From: Streptomyces exfoliatus
Lineage (GTDB): Bacteria; Actinomycetota; Actinomycetes; Streptomycetales; Streptomycetaceae
Length of the DNA stretch: 64,000 nt
Assembly: GCF_000725545.1 (NCBI RefSeq)
Contig: NZ_JNZP01000028.1
Coordinates: 1 to 64,000, forward strand
Reading direction: 5' to 3'
The number at the start of each line of letters is the position of its first letter. Positions within the stretch are counted from its first letter, which is position 1. The position numbers and the translations under genes are program-made. This document shows, piece by piece, positions 33,119 through 41,098 of this stretch. The notes beneath the pieces were generated by a model. That model did no database searches and was not told the origin of the DNA. It saw nothing but the letters and a program-made list of their open reading frames with translations.

Positions 33119-34119
33119 GCCGGCACCACCTCCTGCGGGGTGCCGCCCGCCGCCTCCTCCACGATCGCGATGTACGCGTCCTCCAGGGACGGTTCACGGC
33201 TCGTGACCCGGCCGATCCGTACGCCGTCGAGCGCGGCCAGGACCGGCCCGTGCAGCTCGGCGGCCCCGCGACCGGTCTGCACCGTGATGATCTGCAGCGC
33301 GCCCCGGTCCTCCGCGGCCACCCCCCGCACGCCCGGCACGCGCCGCAGCCGGTCGAGCCGCTCCTCGTCCACGCCGTAGGCCTCGACCTCCAGCACGTCC
33401 CGTTCCCGCACCAGGGACTTGAGGCTCTCGGGGGTGCCGAGGGCGCGGATCCGGCCGCCCGCGATGACGGCGATCCGGTCGCAGAGCTCGTCCGCCTCCG
33501 CCATGTAGTGGGTGGTGAGGAGGACGGTCGTGCCGGCCGCCGCCAGGTCGGCGACCGTGCGGCGCAGGTCGCGGGCGGCGACGGGGTCGACGCCGATGGA
33601 CGGCTCGTCGAGGAAGAGGACGTCGGGGCAGTGGAGCAGACCGCGGGCGATGTGGAGGCGCTGCCGCATGCCGCGCGAATAGCCCTCGACCCGCTCCTTC
33701 TCCCGGCCCGACAGGCCCACCAGGTCGAGGAGTTCGGCGATGCGCCGCTTCTGCTCGCGGGCGCCGACCCCGTACAGCTCGGCGAAGTACCGGAGGTTGT
33801 CGAGCGCGGAGAGCCGGTCGTACAGGCCGCGGTCGCCGCCGAAGACGTACCCGATGCGACGGCGTACGGCGACGGGGTCGCGGGCCACGTCGTGGCCGAA
33901 CACCCGGGCGGTGCCGGACGTCGGCAGGAGCAGGGTGTTGAGCATCTTGATGGTGGTCGTCTTGCCGGCGCCGTTGGGCCCCAGGAGGCCGAACAGCTCC
34001 CCCGGAGCCACCTCGAAGGTGACCCCGCGCACGGCCTCGGTCTCGGTGCGCCGGGACTTCGGCCACCCGGTCCTGCTGGTGTAGGTGCGGCGCAGCGCGT
34101 CCGCCTCGATTGCGAGCAT
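33115..34119 (-). CDS. ABC transporter ATPase, DrrA-like
   Basis: The ATPase of the exporter, 334 residues. Walker A GPNGAGKTTTIKML, signature YSRGMRQRLHIARGL, Walker B VLFLDEPSIGVD and the H-loop LLTTHYMAEADELCDRI are all present. The signature has YSRGM in place of the usual LSGGQ. The C-terminal 100 residues are a DrrA-type regulatory extension. It is followed with a 4-nt overlap by the first permease. The ArsR-type regulator gene lies 80 bp upstream on the same strand and may control it. Confidence 0.93.
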   Translation of the reverse strand: MLAIEADALRRTYTSRTGWPKSRRTETEAVRGVTFEVAPGELFGLLGPNGAGKTTTIKMLNTLLLPTSGTARVFGHDVARDPVAVRRRIGYVFGGDRGLYDRLSALDNLRYFAELYGVGAREQKRRIAELLDLVGLSGREKERVEGYSRGMRQRLHIARGLLHCPDVLFLDEPSIGVDPVAARDLRRTVADLAAAGTTVLLTTHYMAEADELCDRIAVIAGGRIRALGTPESLKSLVRERDVLEVEAYGVDEERLDRLRRVPGVRGVAAEDRGALQIITVQTGRGAAELHGPVLAALDGVRIGRVTSREPSLEDAYIAIVEEAAGGTPQEVVPA

Positions 34120-34199
34120 GCGCCGGACGGTAGAAGCGGGGAGGGGGGCCGGGCCATCGATTCGGGAGCTCCCGAATCGTCGTTCGCCCCCTCCGGCTC

Positions 34200-35204
34200 T
34201 CAGGCGACCGCGCGCAGCACGCCCTCCCCGGCCAGCAGCGCGAGCAGCGACCGGCCCGTGTCCGTGAGCTGGTAGTACACCGAGCGTCCGACGCGGTGCC
34301 GCGTGACGATGCCGGCCTCCGCGAGCACCGACAGGTGCTCGGAGACGGTGCTCGGCGCGAGGCCGAGCCGGTCGGCGAGCCCCGCCGTGGTGAGCGGCCC
34401 GCCCAGCTCGCGCAGGACCGCCGCGCGGCCCCGGCCGAGCATCAGGCCCAGCCTGTCCTCTGCGACGGGCTCGGGCGGTTCGCGCAGGGCGGCGGCGCCC
34501 CGGGCCTGGAAGCTGAGCGCGAACACCTCGGGGTCGTCGGTCGAGTACAGCCGGCAGCCCTCCGCGAAGACCAGCGGCACGAGCACGAGACGCCGCTCCC
34601 CGGGCGCGTACTCCGCGTCGATGTACTTGGTCAGTTCGAGTACCGGGGGCTGCCACCGCCCCCGCGTCTCCAGGCCCGCGAACAGCGCGTCGACGCCCTC
34701 CGTCGCGAACGTCCTGGCCCGGACGAGCACTTCGTCCTCGACGAGCCGCCGCATCGTCGGCCAGTACGGCTCGATCGCGCCCTCCCAGTAGGCCGCGTAC
34801 GCGTCGGCGAGCGCCGCGCAGGCCGCCTCCGGGTCCTTCAGGTAGGGCCGCACGAAGGGCTCGTCGGACATGCCGGGGTAGCAGACGTCCACCTGGGCGC
34901 GGACGAACTCCGGGTCGGTGGCCCGCAGCGCGGCCAGCTCCTCGTGGACGTCGACCGTCCCGAACGGCCGGGGCAGCAGGAAGTCGGAGACCTCGAACCG
35001 CCCCTCGACGAACAGGTCCCACAGCGGGCGGAGCCGGTCGTCCTCCCGCCACACCTCGCGCGCCTGCCCGACCCACTCCTGGTACGGCCAGGAGGGGTGC
35101 CGGTGCGGCAGCGCGAGGTGCATCGAGCAGAACGCGTCCCGCAGCGGGCTGATCGCGATCCGGGTCGCCCCGAGCGAGTCCTCGTCCAGCTCGATCCGTA
35201 TCAA
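34200..35204 (-). CDS. ArsR-family regulator with long N-terminal domain
   Basis: A 334-residue regulator. The winged helix is at the C-terminus (LGGPLTTAGLADRLGLAPSTV, then EHLSVLAEAGIV and RHRVGRSVYYQLT). The N-terminal 240 residues match the large Streptomyces ArsR group, starting with IRIELDEDSLGATRIAISPL. No metal-binding Cys motif is seen, so it is not an arsenic sensor. The TTG start overlaps the methyltransferase stop (TTGA); the first ATG lies 27 codons inside the conserved N-terminus and is less likely. A role in controlling the downstream ABC exporter is inferred from position. Confidence 0.88.
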   Translation of the reverse strand: MIRIELDEDSLGATRIAISPLRDAFCSMHLALPHRHPSWPYQEWVGQAREVWREDDRLRPLWDLFVEGRFEVSDFLLPRPFGTVDVHEELAALRATDPEFVRAQVDVCYPGMSDEPFVRPYLKDPEAACAALADAYAAYWEGAIEPYWPTMRRLVEDEVLVRARTFATEGVDALFAGLETRGRWQPPVLELTKYIDAEYAPGERRLVLVPLVFAEGCRLYSTDDPEVFALSFQARGAAALREPPEPVAEDRLGLMLGRGRAAVLRELGGPLTTAGLADRLGLAPSTVSEHLSVLAEAGIVTRHRVGRSVYYQLTDTGRSLLALLAGEGVLRAVA

Positions 35205-36766
35205 GCGCCGCTCTCCTCGCCGTACTGCTCGCCGTACTCCCCGGCTCCGGCGGGAAGCAGGAAGCCCTCCTCGACGAGCAGCCGGATCGCCTGCGGGGTG
35301 CGGTCCCGCAGTATGACCGGGTCCTCCCCCATCAGCTGCCCGATCGCGTCGAGGATGCGGCCCGCGCTGAGGGTGCCGTCGCACACCCCGGCGAAACCGG
35401 CGCCGACGTGGTCGACCCTGGTGGCGCGGCGCATGCCACGGTTCTGCCGGAGCACGACGTGCTCGGGGTCCTCGGCGCCCGGAAGCCCGACCTGCTCCTG
35501 CACCACCTCGGGCGCGAGGGTGAACCGGTCGGCGAGCAGCGCGGCGTCGTCGTGTGCGCGCAGGTAGTCCTGGCGCTCGAAGTGGGCGCGGACGGTGGGG
35601 CCGAGGGGCTGCTCGACGGGGTGCGGCCACTCCTCGACGAGGATCGACGGCTCGACCTCGCCGGACGCCACCGCCGCGTTCCGCCGGATCGTGATCCAGC
35701 CGAAGCCCACCGCGCGCGTCTTGCGGGACTCGAACTCGTCGAGCCAGCGCTCGTACGCCAGCCGGTAGGCCTCCGGGTCGCCGCGGTGGTCGCCGCTGTC
35801 CCGCAGCCACAGCTCCGCGTACTGGGTGATGTCCTGGACCTCGCGCTGCACGATCCAGGCGTCGCAGCCCGCGGGCACCCAGGACCGCAGCCGGTCCTGC
35901 CACTCCTCGCCCTCGACGTGCTGCCAGTTGGCGAGGAACTGGGCGTATCCGCCGTCGTTGAGCCGCTCGCCCGCCTGCTGGACGAGCGTGCGGCACAGGT
36001 CGTCGCCGCCCATCCCGCCGTCCCGGTAGGTGAGCCGGGCGCCGGGCGAGATCACGAACGGCGGGTTGGAGACGATCAGGTCGTACGTGTCCCCGTCGAC
36101 CGGCTCGAAGAGCGAGCCCGTGAGCAGCTCGGCCTCCCTGGCCCCGGACAGGGCGAGCGTCAGCCGGGTGAAGTCCAGGGCCCGCGGGTTGAGGTCGGTC
36201 GCGGTGACCAGGGTGGCGTGCTGGGCGGCGTGCAGCGCCTGGATGCCGGAGCCGGTGCCGAGGTCCAGCGCGGAGGCCACCGGCGCACGGACGGTGATGC
36301 CGGCGAGGGTGGTGGAGGCGCCGCCGACGCCGAGGACGACGCCCTCGGCCTTCTTGCCGATGCCCCCGGCACCGCCGACGGCGCAGCCCAGGTCGGAGAC
36401 GATGAACCAGTCCTCGCCGTCCGGCCCGCCGTAGGGCCTGACGTCGACCGTCGCGGACACGGTGTCGCCCTCGCGGACCACCCAGCCGTCGGCGAGGGCC
36501 TCGGCGAGCGGCAGCGCGGCGGCGGCCCGGTCGTGCGCGACGGCCTGCTGGAGCAGGAAGAGCCGGACGAGGCTCTCCAGCGGGGAGCCGCCACGGGTGG
36601 CGCGCAGGGCGGGCACGGTCTCGCTGCGCGCGAGCGCCGCGTAGGCCGGCGCGCCGAGCAGGTCGAGCAGGCCGTCGGCGGTGAAGTCGGCGGCGAGCAG
36701 GGCCTCGCGCAGACGGGCGGCGTGCGCGGGCACCGGGAGGCGGGGAGGCAGGCTGGTCGTACTCAC
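35201..36766 (-). CDS. SAM-dependent methyltransferase (DUF7059 type)
   Basis: A 521-residue Rossmann-fold methyltransferase. The SAM loop is ALDLGTGSGIQALHAA near residue 165, and the catalytic motif is LIVSNPPFVISPG near 230, as in HemK/RsmC-type enzymes that methylate N of Gln or adenine. The N-terminal 150 residues and the C-terminal 200 are family-specific. The usual assignment for actinobacterial relatives is only 'class I methyltransferase'; the target is unknown. It is coupled to the ArsR-type gene by a 4-nt overlap. Confidence 0.9.
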   Translation of the reverse strand: MSTTSLPPRLPVPAHAARLREALLAADFTADGLLDLLGAPAYAALARSETVPALRATRGGSPLESLVRLFLLQQAVAHDRAAAALPLAEALADGWVVREGDTVSATVDVRPYGGPDGEDWFIVSDLGCAVGGAGGIGKKAEGVVLGVGGASTTLAGITVRAPVASALDLGTGSGIQALHAAQHATLVTATDLNPRALDFTRLTLALSGAREAELLTGSLFEPVDGDTYDLIVSNPPFVISPGARLTYRDGGMGGDDLCRTLVQQAGERLNDGGYAQFLANWQHVEGEEWQDRLRSWVPAGCDAWIVQREVQDITQYAELWLRDSGDHRGDPEAYRLAYERWLDEFESRKTRAVGFGWITIRRNAAVASGEVEPSILVEEWPHPVEQPLGPTVRAHFERQDYLRAHDDAALLADRFTLAPEVVQEQVGLPGAEDPEHVVLRQNRGMRRATRVDHVGAGFAGVCDGTLSAGRILDAIGQLMGEDPVILRDRTPQAIRLLVEEGFLLPAGAGEYGEQYGEESGA

Positions 36767-36845
36767 CGCCCCATTGTGACCGCCGCCACCGACATCGGGG
36801 CGCCCGACCCGGCCACGGCGGGCGGCGGTCCGCGAAAGCCGGGGC

Positions 36846-37559
36846 CTACTCCTCGGTCTTCGTGCCCGAGGCCTTCGTGCTCGGCTTCGTGCTCGGCTTC
36901 GTGCTCGGCTTCGTGGAGGCCTCGCCCGTGGGCTCCGCGTCCGATCCCTTGTCCGAGTCCGAGGAGGTGGAGCCGGGCTGCGGCGAGGCGGAGCCGGAGG
37001 TCTTCGGCGGGACCGAGGCGGTGGGCTTCTGGCAGCCGGGCTGCTTCGCCATCGCCTGGCCCAGTTCGCCCTCCTCCAGCTTGGACAGGGCGTCCTGGTC
37101 CATCTTCTCGATCTTGGTCAGGCCGTCGGCGACGCTCTGGAGGCCGTCCGCGAACTTCTGCTGGTTCGTCGGGTCCAGCGCGTCGACCTGCTTCTTGAGC
37201 CCCTCGTACGCCACCGCGGTGGCGTTGAGCTCCCTGATCGCGTCCTGCTGGATCTTCTGACCGTTCTCGACGGGCGGGACCCCGGCGCTCTCGACGGCCT
37301 TGGCGAGCGCACGGTCGGCGTTGGCGATGTCCTGGAACGCCTTCGAGTCGGCGGCCTGGATCTCGGCGGGCTTGCTGTCGGCGGCCGTCGAGATGATGAT
37401 CTGGTGGGCGTCGGCCCGCTTCTGGATCTGAGGCTTCGCCTGGTCGCAGAACGTCTTCGCCCAGTCACCCACCTTGTCGCCCTCGTCTTCGCTGCAACCG
37501 GACAGCGCGAGTACGAGCACCGCGCCGCCGGACAGTACGGCCGCAAGCTTCTTGTTCAC
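36846..37559 (-). CDS. secreted lipoprotein
   Basis: A 237-residue lipoprotein. The signal peptide ends at LALSGC. The mature part is mostly helical with many Ala/Asp/Lys and holds two further Cys (TFCDQAKPQ and PGCQKPTAS). The C-terminal 50 residues are Ser/Thr/Pro/Lys-rich with the repeat KPSTKPSTKPST. The GTG start gives the typical short basic N-terminus (MNKKLAAVL). I know no function; similar small helical lipoproteins are frequent in Streptomyces. Confidence 0.85.
   Translation of the reverse strand: MNKKLAAVLSGGAVLVLALSGCSEDEGDKVGDWAKTFCDQAKPQIQKRADAHQIIISTAADSKPAEIQAADSKAFQDIANADRALAKAVESAGVPPVENGQKIQQDAIRELNATAVAYEGLKKQVDALDPTNQQKFADGLQSVADGLTKIEKMDQDALSKLEEGELGQAMAKQPGCQKPTASVPPKTSGSASPQPGSTSSDSDKGSDAEPTGEASTKPSTKPSTKPSTKASGTKTEE
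36874..36909 (-). repeat. 12-bp repeat in the lipoprotein gene
   Basis: Three perfect TTCGTGCTCGGC units (plus strand) encode the STKP repeat at the C-terminus of the lipoprotein. Copy-number change would stay in frame. Confidence 0.85.
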
Positions 37560-37720
37560 CGGATCGGTCCCTTCCAAGGCTCTCGGCCCCGGAACATACA
37601 CGCCGAACGGGCTACTTCCACCTTTCGTACGACTGATTCGACCCGGATTGCAGCCTTTTGAACCAAGGGAGAGACGTCACATCAGCCCCGTAAACATGCG
37701 GTAATGAGACGGACGACACG

Positions 37721-40030
37721 TCAGGACACGGCCACGGAGCGCCTCTTGGAGACCCGCACGGCTCCGATGACGACGAACAGCGCGACCCCCGCGATCGCCG
37801 CCCGCAGTCCGGCGCTGGCATCGCCGCCGTAGCCGAACCGTACGACCGCCGGGGCGATGAGCAGCGCCACCAGGTTCATCACCTTCAGGAGCGGATTGAT
37901 CGCCGGGCCCGCCGTGTCCTTGAACGGGTCGCCGACCGTGTCCCCGATGACGGTCGCCTCGTGCGCGTCGCTGCCCTTGCCGCCGTGGTTGCCGTCCTCG
38001 ACCAGCTTCTTCGCGTTGTCCCAGGCACCACCGGAGTTGGCGAGGAAGACCGCCATCAGCGCGCCCGTGCCGATCGCCCCCGCGAGGTACGCGCCGAGCG
38101 GGCCGACCCCCAGCGCGAAGCCGACCGCGATCGGGGCCATCACCGCGAGCAGCCCGGGCGTGGCGAGTTCGCGCAGCGCGTCCTTGGTGCAGATGTCGAC
38201 GACCCGTCCGTACTCCGGTTTCTCGGTGTAGTTCATGATCCCCGGGTGCTCGCGGAACTGCCTCCGCACCTCGTACACCACCGATCCCGCCGACCGGGAC
38301 ACCGCGTTGATCGCGAGCCCCGAGAAGAGGAAGACGACCGCCGCGCCGAGGATCAGACCGAAGAGGTTGTTGGGCTGCGAGATGTCCATCGAGAGCGTCA
38401 CCGCGTCCGCCTTCGCGCCGACCTCGGCGACCGAGGTCGCGATGGCGTCCCGGTACGAGCCGAAGAGCGCCGCGGCCGCCAGGACGGCGGTGGCGATGGC
38501 GATGCCCTTGGTGATGGCCTTCGTCGTGTTGCCGACGGCGTCCAGGTCGGTGAGGACCTGGGCCCCGGCGCCCTGGACGTCCCCCGACATCTCCGCGATG
38601 CCCTGGGCGTTGTCGGCGACCGGGCCGAAGGTGTCCATGGCGACGATCACTCCGACGGTGGTCAGCAGCCCCGTCCCGGCGAGCGCCACCGCGAACAGCG
38701 CCAGCATGATCGAGGATCCGCCGAGCAGGAACGCCCCGTACACCGTGAGGCCGATCAGGAGGGCCGTGTAGACCGCGGACTCCATGCCGAGGGCCACGCC
38801 CGCGAGGACGACGGTCGCGGGGCCGGTGAGCGAGGACTTGCCGATGTCCCTGACCGGCCGTCGGCTGGTCTCCGTGAAGTAGCCGGTGAGCTGCTGGATC
38901 AGGGCGGCGAGGACGATGCCGAGGGCGACGGCGACCAGCGCGAGGACGCGGGGATCGCCGGCGTGGTCCCGGATGCCCGGCTCGGTGACGCCCTGCAGTT
39001 CGGCGTACGAGGACGGGAGGTACACGAAGGCGGCGACGGCGACGCCGACGAGCGAGATCACCGCCGAGACGAGGAACCCGCGGTTGATCGCGGTCATCCC
39101 GCCGCGGTCGGCTCGCCGCGGGGAGACCGCGAAGATGCCGATCACCGCGGTGACCACGCCGATCGCCGGCACGATCAGCGGGAACGCGAGGCCGTGGTCG
39201 CCGAAGGCCGCCTTGCCGAGGATGAGCGCGGCGACCAGGGTCACGGCGTACGACTCGAAGAGGTCGGCCGCCATGCCCGCGCAGTCGCCGACGTTGTCGC
39301 CCACGTTGTCGGCGATGGTGGCCGCGTTGCGCGGGTCGTCCTCCGGGATGCCCTGCTCGACCTTGCCGACCAGGTCGGCGCCGACGTCGGCGGCCTTGGT
39401 GAAGATGCCGCCGCCCACCCTCATGAACATGGCGATGAGCGCGGCACCGAGCCCGAATCCCTCCAGGACCTTGGGCGCGTCGGCCGCGTAGACGAGGACG
39501 ACACAGGCGGCCCCGAGCAGCCCGAGGCCCACCGTGCACATGCCGACGACCCCGCCGGTGCGGAACGCGATCCGCATGGCCCGGTGGGCGACCTCGGTCA
39601 GGCTCTTCGCCGGCTCGCCCTCCGCCGGCGTGGCCTCCCTGGCCGCCGCGGCGACCCGCACGTTGGCCCGTACGGCGAGCCGCATGCCGATGTAGCCGGT
39701 GACCGCCGAGAAGAGCGCCCCGACCAGGAAGAACAGGGAGCGTCCCGCGCGCTGCGACCAGTTGTCCGCGGGCAGCAGCATCAGCAGGAAGAACACGGCG
39801 GCCGCGAAGACGGCGAGGGTCCGCAGCTGCCGCGCGAGGTAGGCGTTGGCCCCCTCCTGCACGGCTGCGGCGATCTCCCTCATCTTCTCGGTGCCCTCAC
39901 CGGCGGCGAGCACCTGTCGGACGAGGAGCCGGGCGACGACCAGCGCGGCGAGGGCGACGGCGCCGACGACGATCACGATCGTCCGGTTCCCGCTCGTGAG
40001 CACCGCCGCGGCGAGAGAAGTGGGGTACAT
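37721..40030 (-). CDS. hppA: membrane H+-translocating pyrophosphatase
   Basis: A proton pump of 769 residues with about 16 membrane helices that uses pyrophosphate hydrolysis. The pyrophosphate site is intact: KAADVGADLVGKVEQGIPED and NVGDNVGDCAGMAADLFES near residues 210-265, and the C-terminal EDGNHGGKGSDAHEATVIGD. GNTTKAITKG has Lys where K+-dependent members have Ala, so it should be K+-independent. The gene stands alone between the lipoprotein and the bldG operon terminator. Confidence 0.95.
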   Translation of the reverse strand: MYPTSLAAAVLTSGNRTIVIVVGAVALAALVVARLLVRQVLAAGEGTEKMREIAAAVQEGANAYLARQLRTLAVFAAAVFFLLMLLPADNWSQRAGRSLFFLVGALFSAVTGYIGMRLAVRANVRVAAAAREATPAEGEPAKSLTEVAHRAMRIAFRTGGVVGMCTVGLGLLGAACVVLVYAADAPKVLEGFGLGAALIAMFMRVGGGIFTKAADVGADLVGKVEQGIPEDDPRNAATIADNVGDNVGDCAGMAADLFESYAVTLVAALILGKAAFGDHGLAFPLIVPAIGVVTAVIGIFAVSPRRADRGGMTAINRGFLVSAVISLVGVAVAAFVYLPSSYAELQGVTEPGIRDHAGDPRVLALVAVALGIVLAALIQQLTGYFTETSRRPVRDIGKSSLTGPATVVLAGVALGMESAVYTALLIGLTVYGAFLLGGSSIMLALFAVALAGTGLLTTVGVIVAMDTFGPVADNAQGIAEMSGDVQGAGAQVLTDLDAVGNTTKAITKGIAIATAVLAAAALFGSYRDAIATSVAEVGAKADAVTLSMDISQPNNLFGLILGAAVVFLFSGLAINAVSRSAGSVVYEVRRQFREHPGIMNYTEKPEYGRVVDICTKDALRELATPGLLAVMAPIAVGFALGVGPLGAYLAGAIGTGALMAVFLANSGGAWDNAKKLVEDGNHGGKGSDAHEATVIGDTVGDPFKDTAGPAINPLLKVMNLVALLIAPAVVRFGYGGDASAGLRAAIAGVALFVVIGAVRVSKRRSVAVS

Positions 40031-40114
40031 GGGGACGGATCATAGGGAGACACACCGGGACATACGGGGATGCCGGAGGCCCACCCGCGCGGATGCACCA
40101 ATCGCCGCCCGGGA

Positions 40115-40151
40115 AGAGGAAGAGGCCCCGCGATGCGGGGCCTCTTCCTCT
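40115..40151 (-). terminator. terminator of the bldG operon
   Basis: A perfect 17-bp stem (AGAGGAAGAGGCCCCGC and its complement) with loop GAT lies 39 nt after the anti-sigma gene stop and 85 bp before the hppA start, so it should isolate the two transcription units. Confidence 0.9.
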
Positions 40152-40190
40152 ACAGGTACACGCTTACGCGTACGGGTACACGCCTACGGG

Positions 40191-40649
40191 TCAGGACAGA
40201 ACGTCCGCCGAACTCACCGGCCAGCTCATCCGGATCGTGCCGCCGAACTCGCCGGCACTCACCTCGACGTCGTCGACGAGCCCGCGGATCACCGCGAGAC
40301 CCATCTCGTCCTCACCGTCGGCGTCGTCGAAGTCCTCGGCCGGAGCCTCGGACCGCGCGCCGGGGACACCGGCGGCGTCGGCCGCCGCCACCCCCGCGCC
40401 CGGCACCTCGTCGCCGACCTCGATGGAGAACGTCTTCTCCTCCTCGGTCAGCACGACCCTGATGGGGGTCGTGACGCCGTTGCTGCGGTGCAGCCCGACC
40501 GCTCGGGAACAGGCCTCACCCACGGCGAGACGCACCTCGTCGAGGACCGCCTCGTCCACGCCGGCCCGGCGCGCCACCGCGGCCGCCACCAGGCGGGCCG
40601 TACGGACGTGCTCGGGCTGAGCGCTGAAGCGGAGTTCAACGGTGGCCAT
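40191..40649 (-). CDS. anti-sigma regulatory factor, HATPase type
   Basis: A 152-residue RsbW/SpoIIAB-type protein of the GHKL fold. The N-box lies in LDEVRLAVGEACSRAV and the G-box region in EDEMGLAVIRGLVDDVEV. An acidic Ala-rich insert (EAPAEDFDDADGEDE) sits between them. In S. coelicolor the equivalent gene (SCO3548, from memory) is co-transcribed with bldG, and its product is bound by BldG. The ATG has AGGGGG 6 nt upstream and starts 15 bp after the bldG stop. Confidence 0.93.
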   Translation of the reverse strand: MATVELRFSAQPEHVRTARLVAAAVARRAGVDEAVLDEVRLAVGEACSRAVGLHRSNGVTTPIRVVLTEEEKTFSIEVGDEVPGAGVAAADAAGVPGARSEAPAEDFDDADGEDEMGLAVIRGLVDDVEVSAGEFGGTIRMSWPVSSADVLS

Positions 40650-40664
40650 ACGAACCCCCTGGGC

Positions 40665-41018
40665 TCAGTCGACGGCGTTGACGGCCTCGTCGACCGAGGT
40701 GTGGATCGGGAACACCTTGGTGAGACCCGTGATCCGGAAAATCTTGAGAATGCGCTCCTGGTTGCAGACCAGACGCAGCGAGCCCTCATGCGCGCGGACG
40801 CGCTTCAGACCACCGACGAGCACACCGAGGCCCGTGGAATCCAGGAAGTCCACGCCCTCCATGTCGACAACCAGGTGGTAGCTGCCGTCGTTCACCAACT
40901 CGACCAACTGCTCGCGCAGCTTGGGCGCGGTATACACATCAATCTCGCCACCGACCTCGACGACCGTACGGTCACCACCAGCGCCGGACACATTGCGAGT
41001 CGACAGGGACAGGTCCAC
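40665..41018 (-). CDS. bldG: anti-anti-sigma factor BldG
   Basis: A STAS-domain protein of 117 residues required in Streptomyces for aerial growth and antibiotic production. The phosphorylation site is [14 protein letters not shown] (Ser61 here; Ser57 in S. coelicolor, because this protein has about four extra residues, SGAG, after NV). The rest is nearly identical to the S. coelicolor protein as I recall it. Its phosphorylation by an anti-sigma kinase controls partner binding. The GTG start has GGAGGATCC upstream. It is divergent from the helicase gene across 80 bp. Confidence 0.97.
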   Translation of the reverse strand: MDLSLSTRNVSGAGGDRTVVEVGGEIDVYTAPKLREQLVELVNDGSYHLVVDMEGVDFLDSTGLGVLVGGLKRVRAHEGSLRLVCNQERILKIFRITGLTKVFPIHTSVDEAVNAVD

Positions 41019-41098
41019 GGATCCTCCAGCACCTTGCTATCGAACGATCGTCCCCCGGGGTCTCCCGGACGGAGTCAGGGAACTGATCGTCAGCCGCG

